Assembly (NCBI GenBank): GCA_963762435.1 | Contig: CAVXLN010000030.1 | Location: 186,001 to 250,000, forward strand | Direction: 5' to 3' | DNA from: JAXDMU01 sp963762435 | Lineage (GTDB): Bacteria > Pseudomonadota > Alphaproteobacteria > ATCC43930 > CGMCC-115725 | Length of the DNA stretch: 64,000 bases | Shown here: positions 16,516 through 26,964 of the stretch, in pieces | Numbering within the stretch: position 1 is the first letter of the stretch | Layout: every line of letters starts with the position of its first letter | Position numbers and translations under genes: made by a program | Notes under the pieces: model-generated | What the model saw: only the letters and a program-made list of their open reading frames with translations | Database searches by the model: none | What the model was told of the DNA's origin: nothing

Positions 16516-18375
16516 ATGAGCGGAGATCTGCAGCCGCTGCTGCTCCTGACCTCGCCGCTCGGCGACGACACGCTGCCGATCGAGGAGGGCACGCTGCATG
16601 CGGTCGGCCTCGAGGCGCGCGAAGAGATCAGCCGCCCCTTCGAAATGATGTTGACCACCGTCTCCTCGGTCCGCGCGATCGATCCGGAGGAGCTGCTTTA
16701 TCAGCCGGTCACGCTGACGATCCGCAAGAAGCCGCATTCCGACCGCTTCTTCAACGGCATCGTCCGGCGCATGGAGGCGATCGGCCTGGCCCAACGCGAC
16801 CGCTGGAAATACCGGCTCGAGATCGTGCCGCGCCTGTGGTTCCTCAGCCAGACCGGCGATTGCCGCATCTTCCAGCAGAAGAGCGCGGTCGAAATCGTGA
16901 AGCAGCTCCTGTCGGAGCATCAGATCACCGCGGTCGAGTTCCGCATCTTCGGCGACCAGCCGGTGCGCGAATATACGACCCAGTATAATGAGAGCGACCT
17001 CACCTTCATCCATCGGCTGCTCCAGGAATCGGGCTACTTCTATTATTTCGAGCACTCGAAATCCGATCATGTGCTGGTGGTCACCGACCGGAATCAGTCG
17101 TTCAAACCGACCGACCATCCGGTCCATTGGGTGATCCACGAAGGCGACAATGTCGATGTGTTCGACCGCTGGAGCGAGTCGCTCGCGACCGCCTTCGGCA
17201 AGGTCGAGCTGCAGGATTACGACCCGACCAAGCCCAGCACCCCGGTCGACGGCCAACAGACGAGCACGCTGCCGACCGCCGGCGCCGCCCAGCGCGCGAT
17301 GTTCGGCTGGCCCGCCATGACGCTCGAGAACCAGATCGCCAATGACCGCGCGCGCTTCCGCATCGAAGCGTCGGAGGCGGCGGCCAGCCTCTATCACGGC
17401 CATGGCTATGATTCGGAATTCTGCCCCGGATATCGCTTCACGCTCGCCAAGGACCCGTTCACCGAGGCGGAAAATATCGATTACGCGCTGCACAGCGTGC
17501 GCCATTCGGCGATCGACGAGACCTGGCTCGCCGGATCCGGCGAGCCGCACTACCACTGCCATTTCACCTGCATTCTTCAATCCGTGCCGTGGCGCGAGCC
17601 GCTCGACATCCCGCGGCCGGCGATGGCCGGGATCTTTTCCGCCATCGTGCTCGGCAATGACGGCGAGGAGATCCACGCGGATCCTCTGGCGCGGATCAAA
17701 TGCCGGCTGCTGTTCGATTACCGCAAGGACACGGTCGCCTCGATGGCGATCTGGGTACGGGTGATGCAGCCCTGGTCCGGCAACAGCTGGGGCTGGCAGC
17801 ATCTGCCACGCGTCGGCACCGAGGTCGCGGTCTCCTTCATGAATGGCGATCCGGACGCGCCGGTCGTGGTCGGCTGCTTCTATAACGAGGAGCAGCAGCC
17901 GGTCTTCCCGATCCCGGCGCAGCAGACCCGCCAAGGCTTCCGCAGCCGCTCGACGCTCAAGGGCTCGAGCCAGGAATTCAACGAGCTCTCCTTCGACGAC
18001 AAGAAGGGCAGCGAGCTCGTCTATCTCCATGCCCAGAAGGATCACACGGTCGAGGTCGAGCATGATCAGTCGCTGACGGTCGAGCACGACCGCACCGTCA
18101 AGGTCGGCAACGACGAAACCGTCACGGTCGGCAACGACTACACGCTGACCGCGACCGACAAGATCACGCTCCAGGTCGGGCTCAGCTCGATCACGATCGA
18201 CAAGACAAGCATCACGCTCCAGGTCGGCATCGGCCAGCTCAGCAACTCCATCAAGATCGACGCGCTCGGCATCACGCTCAACGCGTTCGGACTCGTCGAC
18301 ATCCAGGCCCAGGGGGTCGTGACGATCGAGGGCAAGGCCGTCGTCTCGATACCGCCGCCCGATCTGCCGCCGTAA
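16516..18375 (+). CDS. vgrG: T6SS spike protein VgrG (TssI)
   Basis: This 619-aa protein is related to the phage gp27/gp5 hub. The N-terminal gp27-like part (FEMMLTTVSS, YTTQYNESDLTFIHRLLQESGYFYYFEH) is followed by the gp5 OB-fold segment (PWSGNSWGWQHLPRVGTEVAVSFMNGDPDAPVVVGCFYNEE). A C-terminal beta-helix needle made of repeated V-E-H-D/V-G-N-D-x-T-V-type strands comes next. No extra effector domain follows the needle, so it is not an evolved VgrG. It trimerises at the tip of the Hcp tube. The following genes are an accessory protein and TagH. Confidence 0.95.
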   Translation: MSGDLQPLLLLTSPLGDDTLPIEEGTLHAVGLEAREEISRPFEMMLTTVSSVRAIDPEELLYQPVTLTIRKKPHSDRFFNGIVRRMEAIGLAQRDRWKYRLEIVPRLWFLSQTGDCRIFQQKSAVEIVKQLLSEHQITAVEFRIFGDQPVREYTTQYNESDLTFIHRLLQESGYFYYFEHSKSDHVLVVTDRNQSFKPTDHPVHWVIHEGDNVDVFDRWSESLATAFGKVELQDYDPTKPSTPVDGQQTSTLPTAGAAQRAMFGWPAMTLENQIANDRARFRIEASEAAASLYHGHGYDSEFCPGYRFTLAKDPFTEAENIDYALHSVRHSAIDETWLAGSGEPHYHCHFTCILQSVPWREPLDIPRPAMAGIFSAIVLGNDGEEIHADPLARIKCRLLFDYRKDTVASMAIWVRVMQPWSGNSWGWQHLPRVGTEVAVSFMNGDPDAPVVVGCFYNEEQQPVFPIPAQQTRQGFRSRSTLKGSSQEFNELSFDDKKGSELVYLHAQKDHTVEVEHDQSLTVEHDRTVKVGNDETVTVGNDYTLTATDKITLQVGLSSITIDKTSITLQVGIGQLSNSIKIDALGITLNAFGLVDIQAQGVVTIEGKAVVSIPPPDLPP

Positions 18376-18378
18376 GCC

Positions 18379-18951
18379 ATGACGACCACCGATTCCGACA
18401 AGAGCAAGCTCCGGCGGCTCGAGCCCGGCACGCTGCGGCAGCGGCTGGATCTGCTGCCACCGCATGACGGGCTCATCGAGCTTTGGCAGGATCCGGCCGG
18501 GCTGCTTGCGGCACTGGTCGCACGCGAGCTGCTCCCGAGCGCGGCCCGATATCTCGCCTTCGCGCTGCCCGAGCGCGAGGCGGTCTGGTGGGCCTGTCGC
18601 TGCGCCGCCCATACCGCGTCACAGCCATCCGCCGCGGAGCGCAAAGCGATCGCCGCCGCGGAGGCCTGGGTGCGCAGGCCCGACGAGGCGAGCCAACGCG
18701 ACGCGGCATGGGCTGCGGCCGAGGCGGGATATGGGGTGGCGGGCGCCTGGCCGGCACTAGCCGCCTATTGGAGCCGGCCCGTGCTGCCGCTCGACACCCG
18801 CGGCGGCCGCGGCGTCGAGACCGCGATCGAGCGCGCATCGGTCCGGGAGCGGCCGGAACGCCAATCCGGTCGCCTGTTCCGCTTCATCCTCAGCGGCCGC
18901 GACATCGCGGCGGGCGGTGCCGGACGGTTGCCGCCGGAGGTGGGATCGTGA
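18379..18951 (+). CDS. T6SS-associated accessory protein (DUF6931-like)
   Basis: This is a 190-aa helical, Ala/Trp-rich soluble protein with WWACRCAAHT and AERKAIAAAEAWVRRPDEASQRDAAWAAAE. I believe it matches the DUF6931-type proteins found beside vgrG and FHA genes, but this is from memory of the pattern. The stop overlaps the GTG start of tagH (GTGA) and the start lies 3 nt after vgrG, so all three are one operon. A chaperone or adaptor for cargo or VgrG is possible; the function is unproven. Confidence 0.65.
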   Translation: MTTTDSDKSKLRRLEPGTLRQRLDLLPPHDGLIELWQDPAGLLAALVARELLPSAARYLAFALPEREAVWWACRCAAHTASQPSAAERKAIAAAEAWVRRPDEASQRDAAWAAAEAGYGVAGAWPALAAYWSRPVLPLDTRGGRGVETAIERASVRERPERQSGRLFRFILSGRDIAAGGAGRLPPEVGS

Positions 18952-20252
18952 CCGGCGCTCTCAGCCTCAGCGTGTTGCGCTGCCCCGATGGGGTGCCGCC
19001 CGAGACGCGCAAGATCGAGAGCGGCGATTTCACGGTCGGCCGCGGCACCGAGAATGACTGGGTCCTGGCCGATCCGGAACGGGTGCTGTCCAAGCGCCAT
19101 TGCGTGCTCAGCTTCCGCAGCGGCGCCTGGCAGCTGATCGACACCAGCACCAACGGCACCTTCCTCAATCACGAGACGGAGCGGGTCGGGCCGGATGCGC
19201 CGCGCGTGCTGCGTGACGGCGACCGCCTCATCATCGGTGCCTACGAGATCGAGGTGGCGCTCAACGGCCACGCCGCCCATCCCTTCGCCACACCCGCTGC
19301 GGTGCCGGATACGCGGTTCAAGGAGGATCGCATCACCAGCGATCCCTTTCCGACGCCGGAGCGGAGTCCGCTCTCGATCGCGATCGAGCCGGTCGGGCTG
19401 CCGGCCGACTTCGATCCGCTCGGTCTCTCGGCCGAGAGCTTCAGTCGCGCGCTGCCGGTCGCCGACCATCTGCCGGCCTTCCAGGAAAGCTATCAGCTGC
19501 CGCGCAGCTCGCTCGAGCTTTTGCCGGACGATTGGGATGCGCCTTCAGTGGTCCCGCCGCCAGCGGCTGCGCCAGCCGCACCAATTCCCGCAGCCCCTCC
19601 GGCACCCGAGCCGCCGCGCACGCCTGCGGCGGGCGGCGACGGGCTGAAGGATGCGCTTGCCCTCATCTTGGCCGGGGCCAAGCTCAAGGGAGCTCCCGAG
19701 GGTGAGGCGGCGGACGCGCTCGACACGATCGGCCAGGCATTCCGCGCCATGGTCGCGGGCCTGCGCCGCCTGATGATCGCGCGCGCCACGGTCAAGGGCG
19801 AGTTCCGGATCGGCCAGACCATGATCAAGGCCATTCGCAACAACCCGCTGAAATTCTCGGCCAATGACGATGACGCGCTGGCGGCCTTGCTCGGCATCGG
19901 CCGGCGCAGCGACATGAGTGCGGCCGAATCCGTCGCCGATGCGCTGCGCGACATGAGACTGCACGAGCTCGCCGTCTCGGCCGCCATGCAGCAGGCCATG
20001 CGCGAAGTCCTGGCCGAACTCGAGCCGGCGCGGCTGATCGGCCGGCTGCCGCCTGAATCGCTCGACGGCTTGCCCGGGCGGCGCAAGGCCCGCGCCTGGG
20101 ACGCGTTCGAGGCGCAGCACGCGCGCACCGTGCAGGCGCTGGCCGACGATTTCGACAGCGTGTTCGGCAAATCCTTCGCCCGCGCCTATGAGCGCGCGAT
20201 GCAGGAGATCGCCGCCGCCGACCCCCCGACTTCCGGTGCCGAAGGAGAATGA
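18948..20252 (+). CDS. tagH: T6SS FHA-domain protein TagH/Fha
   Basis: This is a 434-aa cytoplasmic T6SS regulator. The N-terminal FHA domain has FTVGRGTENDWVL, LSKRHCVL and TSTNGTFLNHE, the R/S/H/N phosphothreonine-binding set. A proline-rich linker leads to the C-terminal region typical of T6SS FHA proteins (GQAFRAMVAGLRRLMIARATVKGEF, ending in DDFDSVFGKSFARAYERAMQEI). In other systems the kinase phosphorylates this protein to trigger assembly. The GTG start at 18948 overlaps the previous stop, and tssK begins 2 nt after its own stop. Confidence 0.9.
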   Translation: MTGALSLSVLRCPDGVPPETRKIESGDFTVGRGTENDWVLADPERVLSKRHCVLSFRSGAWQLIDTSTNGTFLNHETERVGPDAPRVLRDGDRLIIGAYEIEVALNGHAAHPFATPAAVPDTRFKEDRITSDPFPTPERSPLSIAIEPVGLPADFDPLGLSAESFSRALPVADHLPAFQESYQLPRSSLELLPDDWDAPSVVPPPAAAPAAPIPAAPPAPEPPRTPAAGGDGLKDALALILAGAKLKGAPEGEAADALDTIGQAFRAMVAGLRRLMIARATVKGEFRIGQTMIKAIRNNPLKFSANDDDALAALLGIGRRSDMSAAESVADALRDMRLHELAVSAAMQQAMREVLAELEPARLIGRLPPESLDGLPGRRKARAWDAFEAQHARTVQALADDFDSVFGKSFARAYERAMQEIAAADPPTSGAEGE

Positions 20253-20253
20253 T

Positions 20254-21579
20254 GTGACCTGGACCAACCGGATCGCCTGGCAGGAAGGCATGTTCCTCCG
20301 CGCCCAGCATTTCCAGCAGCAGGATCGCTGGGTCGAGGCCCAGCTGCGCGGCAGCGTCGCCAACCTCAGTCCGCATCCGTGGGGTGTCGCCGAGCTGATG
20401 CTCGATCGCGACCTGCTCAATACCGGCCGCTTCGCCGTGGCATCGGCGGCCGGGCTGTTCGAGGACGGCACGCCCTTCGCGATCCCGGTCGAGGCCGATC
20501 CGCCGCCGCCGCTCGAAGTCCCGGAGACGGCACGCAACGTGCTGGTCTATCTCGCCGTCCCGGTGCGCCATCCCGGCAGTGCCGAGATGGGCGGGCAGGG
20601 CGGCGAGTATCGCTACCGCCCGCGTCCGTTCGAGGCCTACGACACCCATTCCGGCACGCCGCAGCCGACCGAGTTGCAGGTCGGACGGCTCCGGCTGCGC
20701 TACCTGCTCGAGACCGACGATCGCGAGGGCTATATCCATATCCCGGTCGCCCGCCTCATCGAGGTGACGGCGGATAAGCGCGTCATTCTCGACGAGCGCT
20801 GGATTCCGCCCGCACTCACCTGTGCGGCTGCGACGCCGCTTGCGGGCCTCACCGTCGAGCTCGCCGGCATGCTCAACCAGCGCGGCGAGGCGATCGCGGC
20901 CCGGCTGACCGCGACCGCGGCCAAGAGCAATACCGAGGTGGCGGATTTCCTGCTGCTGCAATCGGTCAATGGCTGGCAGACGCTGATCAGCCATTTCGCC
21001 GATGCCGGCAATGTCCATCCCGAGACGCTCTATCGCACGCTCGTCCAGATGGCCGGCGAGTTCGCGACATTCACCGATCCGCGCCGGCGGCCGAACAGCT
21101 ATCCGTCTTATCGGCACGATGATCTTCAGCGCTGCTTCACGCCGGTGATGGCCGATATCCGCCGCTCGCTCTCGGCGGTGCTGGAGCAAACCGCGATCCG
21201 CATCCCGCTGCAGCAGCGCCGTCACGGCGTCCGCGTCGGCGCCATCAACGACCGCACGCTCTTGAGCGGCTCGAGCTTCGTGCTCGCGGTCCAGGCCGAC
21301 ATGCCGGCCGAGACGCTCCGGCGCAACTTCCCGGGCACGGTCAAGATCGGCGCGGTCGAGCATATCCGCGAGCTCGTCAATGTGGCGCTGCCGGGCATCG
21401 AGCTCCGCGCGCTGCCGGTCGCCCCGCGCCAGATGCCGTTCGTCGCCGGTGCCCAATATTTCGAGCTCGACCGCAACAGCCCGCATTGGCAGCAGATGCA
21501 ATCCTCGGGCGGCTTCGCGATCCATGTCTCGGGCGATTATCCCAATCTTTCGCTCGATCTCTGGGCGATCCGCGGCTGA
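20254..21579 (+). CDS. tssK: T6SS baseplate protein TssK
   Basis: The 441-aa TssK links the TssEFG-VgrG baseplate to the TssLM membrane complex. The N-terminal shell-domain signature is clear: RIAWQEGMFLRAQHFQQQDRW. It continues with VANLSPHPWGVAELMLDRDLL and, near the end, QYFELDRNSPHWQQMQSSGGFAIHVSGDYPNLSLDLWAIR. Length is normal. The start is the GTG at 20254, with GAAGGAG 7 nt upstream. It is followed at 8 nt by tssL. Confidence 0.95.
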   Translation: MTWTNRIAWQEGMFLRAQHFQQQDRWVEAQLRGSVANLSPHPWGVAELMLDRDLLNTGRFAVASAAGLFEDGTPFAIPVEADPPPPLEVPETARNVLVYLAVPVRHPGSAEMGGQGGEYRYRPRPFEAYDTHSGTPQPTELQVGRLRLRYLLETDDREGYIHIPVARLIEVTADKRVILDERWIPPALTCAAATPLAGLTVELAGMLNQRGEAIAARLTATAAKSNTEVADFLLLQSVNGWQTLISHFADAGNVHPETLYRTLVQMAGEFATFTDPRRRPNSYPSYRHDDLQRCFTPVMADIRRSLSAVLEQTAIRIPLQQRRHGVRVGAINDRTLLSGSSFVLAVQADMPAETLRRNFPGTVKIGAVEHIRELVNVALPGIELRALPVAPRQMPFVAGAQYFELDRNSPHWQQMQSSGGFAIHVSGDYPNLSLDLWAIRG

Positions 21580-21586
21580 GGGCGCC

Positions 21587-22927
21587 ATGAACGACAATCC
21601 CTTCGCCGAGGAGGATGACCGCGACCGCACGATCATGCGGCCGATCCGCGGCATCATGCCGGCGCCCCGTGCCGCATCGCCCGCACCTCCGCCCGAACTG
21701 CCGGAAATGCCTGCATCGGGCGGTGCCGAGAAGCTGCCGAGCCATGGCGGCTCGCCGATCCTGGCGGCTGCCGCACCGCTCCTCCAGCTGCTGGCCCGGC
21801 TGCGTACGCTCCTCACCCTGCCGGATCCAGCCATGCTCCGTGATCGCGCGATCCAGGAGCTGCGCGGCTTCGAGACCGAGCTGCGGCGCCGCAATGTGCC
21901 GATGGACCAGATCCGCACTTCCCACTATGCGCTTTCAGCCAGCCTCGACGATGTCGTGCAGAGCATGCCCTGGGGCGGCCGTGGCCCCTGGGCCGACGCC
22001 TCGCTGGTCTCGACATTCCATCAGGAGGTCAAAAGCGGCGAGCGCTTCTTCGAGCTTCTGAAGCAGCTTTCGCAGAATGCCGGCAAGTTCCTGCCCGTGA
22101 TCGAGCTCATGTATGTCTGCCTGGCGCTCGGCATGCAGGGCCGCTACCGCCTGTCGCCGCGCGGGCCGGCCGAGCTCGATCGGGTGCGGGAAGAGACCTA
22201 CCTCGTCATCATGCGCCAGCGCGCGCCGCTCGAACGCGGCCTGTCGCTGCATTGGCAAGGCGTGTCCGCCCCCTATCGCCCGGTGCGCGCGGTGCTGCCG
22301 GTTTGGGTCGCGGCCTTGTGCGGGCTCGGCCTGCTGGCGCTGCTTTATGTGCTCTTCGCCTTCGGCCTCAACGACGCATCCGACCGGCTGTTCGAGGCGG
22401 GCTTGGCGTTGCCGCCGGCCCAGATGCCGGCGATCACGCGCACGGCCCCGCCGCAACCCTTGCCGCTCGCCCCGCCGCCGGCACCGGGCGAACGCGACAA
22501 GCTCGCGAGCTTCCTGGCGCCGGAGGTGCAGCAGGGGCTCGTCGTCATCGCCGGCACCGATGCGGTGCCGATCATACGTCTCGTCAACAAGAGCATGTTC
22601 GCGTCGGGCAGTGCCGTGGTCGAGCGCCAGTATCTGCCGATCCTCGACCGGGTCGCGGCGGCGCTCAAGGACGAGCCCGGCCAGATCGCGGTGGTGGGCT
22701 ACACCGACAATCAGCCGATCCACACGGTGCAATTCCCGTCCAACTTCCAGCTGTCCGAGGCCCGTGCCAAGGCGGCCGCCGCGATCCTCGAAAAATCGGT
22801 CGATGCTCAGCGGGTCACGACCGCCGGCCGCGCCGATGCCGATCCGATCGCCAGCAACACCACACCGGACGGACAGCAGCAGAACCGGCGCATCGAGATC
22901 GTGCTGCGCCGGTCAGGGACCAGCTGA
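21587..22927 (+). CDS. tssL: T6SS membrane protein TssL (DotU/IcmH) with OmpA-like domain
   Basis: This is a 446-aa inner-membrane protein. A short acidic N-terminus precedes the cytoplasmic DotU domain (about 60-230; ASLDDVVQSMPWG, FHQEVKSGERFFELLKQL, ELMYVCLALGMQGRYRL). A single membrane helix (about 239-259) and a periplasmic OmpA/MotB-type peptidoglycan-binding domain follow (about 335-446; VVGYTDNQPI, LSEARAKAAAAIL, NRRIEIVL). This is the extended TssL form that anchors to the cell wall. The stop overlaps the tssM start (ATGA-type coupling). Confidence 0.95.
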   Translation: MNDNPFAEEDDRDRTIMRPIRGIMPAPRAASPAPPPELPEMPASGGAEKLPSHGGSPILAAAAPLLQLLARLRTLLTLPDPAMLRDRAIQELRGFETELRRRNVPMDQIRTSHYALSASLDDVVQSMPWGGRGPWADASLVSTFHQEVKSGERFFELLKQLSQNAGKFLPVIELMYVCLALGMQGRYRLSPRGPAELDRVREETYLVIMRQRAPLERGLSLHWQGVSAPYRPVRAVLPVWVAALCGLGLLALLYVLFAFGLNDASDRLFEAGLALPPAQMPAITRTAPPQPLPLAPPPAPGERDKLASFLAPEVQQGLVVIAGTDAVPIIRLVNKSMFASGSAVVERQYLPILDRVAAALKDEPGQIAVVGYTDNQPIHTVQFPSNFQLSEARAKAAAAILEKSVDAQRVTTAGRADADPIASNTTPDGQQQNRRIEIVLRRSGTS

Positions 22928-25900
22928 TGCAGAATGTTGAATATCTGATCGCCTTTTTCCTCAACCGATGGACGACGAGCTTCGTCGGTGTCGGCATCGC
23001 CGGCATGATCGTCTGGTATCTCGGGCCGCTGGTGCCGGGCTTCGAGAATCCGTTGATGCGCACACTCCTGATCCTGGCGCTGGTCGTGATCTGGGCCGGA
23101 ATCAATGGCGTGCTCAGCTGGCGGCGGCGGGGGCGCGAGACCGCCCTTGTCGAGGGTGCCACCGAGGCGGGCCGTAATCTCAAGGCCGACACGGCGGAGG
23201 AGGTGCATCGCCTGCGCGAGCGGATGCGCGCCGCCCTTGCTCGCCTGCGCGCCAAGGGTACCCGCGGTTATCTCTACGAGCAGCCCTGGTTCGTGCTGAT
23301 CGGCCCGCCGGGCTCGGGCAAGACCACGGCCCTCATCAATTCCGGCCTCAAATTCCCCTTGGCCGAGGATGATGCCGACACCGCGGTGGGCGGGGTCGGC
23401 GGCACGCGGCTGTGCGATTGGTGGTTCGCCGACGAGGCCGTGCTGATCGATACGGCCGGTCGTTACACCACTCAGGATTCCGATGCCGCGATCGATCGCG
23501 CCGGCTGGGAGGGTTTCCTCGACCTCCTCCGGCGTACCCGGCCGCGCCAGCCGATCAACGGCGTCATCACGGTCATCTCGCTGGTCGAGATCGCAGCCGC
23601 CAGCCCGGCCGAGCGCGCTGCCCATGCCCGCGCCGTGCGCCGGCGCGTGACCGAGATCTCCGACCGGCTCAAGCTGCGCATCCCGGTCTACGCCATCTTC
23701 AGCAAGGCCGACCAGATCGCGGGCTTCAACGATTATTTCGACGATCTCGACGCCGAGGGCCGCGCTCAGGTCTGGGGTGCCACATTCCCGCTGACCAAGG
23801 GCGTCGATGCCTTCGCCGAGGAGTTCCGGCTGCTGCTCGACCGGCTCGATGCCGGCCTCTTCGAACGGCTGCAGGCCGAGCGCGCGGCCGATCGGCGCGC
23901 TCTCATCGCGGGCTTCCCACTGCAGATGGCCAGCCTCGAGGCGCCGCTCAAGGATTTCCTGGCTCAGGCCTTCGGCGGCACCAAGCTCGATCCGGCACCG
24001 TTCCTGCGCGGAGTTCTATCTCAGCTCGGCGACGCAGGAAGGCACGCCGATCGACCGGCTGACCGGGGCGCTGGCACGCTCCTTCGGCATCGACCAGAAG
24101 CGGCTGGCAGCACTGCGCCCCGCCGCCGGCCGCGCCTATTTCCTGAAACGCCTCTTGACCGGCGTCGTGCTGGGCGAGGCGCTTCTGGTCTCGACTCATT
24201 CGGCCAAGGCGCGCCGCCGCCGTTGGCTGCGCATCGGCGGCTATGCCGGCGTCGCCGCCGCCACGCTCGTCGGTGCTCTCGTGATGATCGAGGCGCAACG
24301 GCAAAACCAGGTCGCGATCGAGCAGGCCGAGGCGGCCGTCGCCGCCTATAACGCCAAGCTCGGCGCGGTCAAGCTCGACCCGGTCGATGACGACGATCTC
24401 GCGCATGTCGTGCCGCTGCTCGATGCGGCCCGAGCATTGCCGCCGGCCCGACAGGGCTGGCTCGTCGATCTGCCCGGCCTGTCGCAGGCCTCGAAGCTCG
24501 CCGCCAGCGATCAGGCGATCTATCGCCATGTGCTCGAGCGGGTGCTCCTGCCGCGCCTCGTCTGGCGCATCGAGCAGCAGATGCGCGCGGGGATCGACAA
24601 GCCCGACTTCCTCTATGAGGCGACGCGCGTCTATCTCATGCTGGGCGGCGCCGGGCCGCTCGATGCCGGGCTGGTGCGCGACTGGACGCAGCTCGATTGG
24701 CAGCGCCGCTTCCCGGGCGCCCTCAATGCCGATCTCCGGCAGCATCTTTCCACCCATCTCGACGCCCTCCTGGCCGAGCCGCTGCCGGCAGTACCCTTGG
24801 ATGGCGCACTCGTCGGCACGGCGCGCGCCAGCTTCAGCCGCGTCTCGCTGGCCGAGCGGGTCTATAGCCGCGCGCGCCCCGATGGCGTGGCATCGGGCGT
24901 GCCGGACTGGACTCCGGCCATGGCGCTCGGCCCGGCCGGCACGCCGCTTTTCACCCGCCCGTCCGGCAAGCAGCTGACCGAGGGCATTCCCGGCTTCTAC
25001 ACCGCTGCCGGCTTCCACGATGTCCTGCTACGCAATCTCGCGGCCACGACCCGCAAGGTCGCGGATGAAAGCTGGGTGCTGGGCGAGAAGGAACAGATTC
25101 CGGCCGATGGCCCCAAGATCGAGGCGCTCGAGCGCGATGTCGTGGCGCTCTATGCCGCCGATTTCGAGAAGCAATGGGACGGGCTCCTGGGCGACCTGGC
25201 GTTGGCCCCGCTTGGGTCCCGTGCCACCGCCCTGCAGACGCTCTACCTCCTCTCGGCACCGCAATCGCCCATGCGCGACCTGCTCGTCGCGATCGCCCAT
25301 GAGCTGACGCTCGCCCGGACACCCGCGCCGGACGGCGCCCAGCCGTCGGCCGCGAACGCGCAGCAGAAATATCTGGCCGGCGTGCTGGGGGCGACCCCGG
25401 CCGAAGCGGCGGTTCCGGCCGCCCCGCCCGCCAGCGCCGAGCTCGAGCGGCATTACCAGCCGCTCAAGGATTTCGTCGGCGACGGGCAGGCCGCCCCCAT
25501 CGCGAACGTGCTGCATGTCATCAACAATCTGCAGCAGGAGCTGGCCCAGCTCGCCCCCGGTGCCGCGAGCCCGCCGGCCGCGCTTCAGAGCGGCGGCGAT
25601 CCGGTGCAGCTGCTCCAGGCGGAGGCGCAGCGCCAGCCGCAGCCCGTGGCGCGCTGGCTGCAGCAGATCGCGGCCGGCGGCACCACGCTCCTGAGCGGGG
25701 GCGCCCAAAACGCGGCCTCGGCCGCCTTCGCCGGCAGCGACGGTCCGCAAGCGCTCTGCCAGGCGGTCGTTACCGGCCATTACCCGTTCGATCCCGCGTC
25801 CAGCCAGGAGGCACCGCTCGACGATTTCGCGCGCCTCTTCGCACCGGGCGGCCTGCTGGACAGCTTCTTCCAGGCGCAGATCAAGCCCTTCGTCAACACC

Positions 25901-26410
25901 ACGGCGGTGGTCTGGAAGCCACAGCCGCTGGGTGGCGCCGCCCCGCCGGTCTCGGCCGAGACGGTCGCCCAGTTCCAGCGCGCCGCCCAGATCCGCGACA
26001 TGTTCTTCCCGACCGGTGGTGCTGTGCCGCAGATCCGCTTCTCGCTGCTGCCGGTCGCATCCGGCGATCCGGCCAAGCAGGCGACGCTGCAGCTCGGTGC
26101 CGCCTCGATCGTCACCGGTAAGGAAGGCGGCGAGACGGCCGCAACCTGGCCCGGCACCGGCGGGGCGGACACCGCCACCATCAGTTTCGACCCGGCCGGC
26201 AGTGCCGCACCGCTCCAGGCCCAGGGCAGCTGGGCGCTCTTCCGCTTGCTCGATCAGGGAAGGCTGACGCCGACCGGCAAGCCGCTCGAATTCAGCCTGA
26301 GCTTCCGATCAGGCACGCACGAGGCCGATTTCACGCTGCGCGCGGGCTCCTCGCGCAACCCGTTCGGCCAATCGCCGCTCAGGGATTTCCGCTGTCCGGC
26401 GCTCCGGTGA
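22927..26410 (+). pseudogene. tssM: T6SS membrane protein TssM (IcmF), one +1 frameshift
   Basis: TssM is the inner-membrane/periplasmic core protein that contacts TssL. The first part has two membrane helices, a Walker A GPPGSGKT (about 126-133) and GGTRLCDWWFADEAVLIDTAGRY. The frame breaks near 24010-24018: PFLRGV is followed in the +1 frame by YLSSATQEGTPIDRL. Deleting one base, for example C24016, restores the family-typical junction and a 1160-aa protein. The second part has a third membrane helix and the large periplasmic domain, ending at 26410. As written the protein is truncated before its periplasmic domain. A sequencing error is equally possible. Confidence 0.88.
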
Positions 26411-26940
26411 GCTGTGTCGCGACGAGCGCTTGGCTGGTCCACACGATCGAATGGCCGACACCGTCGATCCCGCCGCCCAAACTCTGGCTGATGGCGTAAG
26501 CGCCTTCGACCAGGAGCAGCAGGGCGTTCGCCAGCTCCCGCGGCCGCGGCGCTCGCATTGCTTCGGTGATCCGCAGGAAGCGTTCGAGCAAAGCTTGTTT
26601 GGTGGCCTGTGCGATGCGGCGGCCGGGGTGCGCGGCATCCGGAAATTCGGCACAGAAATTGATGAAGGGGCAGCCGCGATACCCGTCCTGCGTCGTGCGC
26701 TCGGCGATATAGGTCATGATTGCCCTCAGCTGCGCGCGCGGGTCGTCGCGATAGGGATCGAAACTTTCGTCCCAATGCTGGAGGAAGGCCCTGCCGCGCT
26801 CTTCGAGATATGCCGCGACCAGCTCATCCTTGGAGGCGAAATTCCGATAGAGGCTGATCTTCGCGACCCCGGCCGCCTTGACGGTCTCGTCGACGCCGAC
26901 GGCGCGGATGCCTTTGCGATAGAAGAGACTAGCTGGAACG
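26379..26940 (-). pseudogene. 5'-truncated TetR/AcrR-family regulator
   Basis: The minus strand encodes a TetR helix-turn-helix (SLFYRKGIRAVGVDET, AGVAKISLYRNFASKDEL) and the ligand-binding domain (GCPFINFCAEFPDAAHP onwards), ending at 26379. Upstream of LFYRKG the usual helix (roughly ILDAALE) is replaced by unrelated residues, and there is no in-frame ATG, GTG or TTG until MTYIAERT after the DNA-binding domain. The gene thus lacks its start and first helix. Its 3' end overlaps the end of tssM by 32 bp. It probably once controlled the divergent YciI-like gene. Confidence 0.7.
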
Positions 26941-26964
26941 AACCGATCAGTTACATCAGGGGGG

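Noticed and set aside
16447..18612. A 721-codon minus-strand frame
   Set aside because: Antisense of vgrG and the accessory gene, with reversed-codon composition and no recognisable domain.
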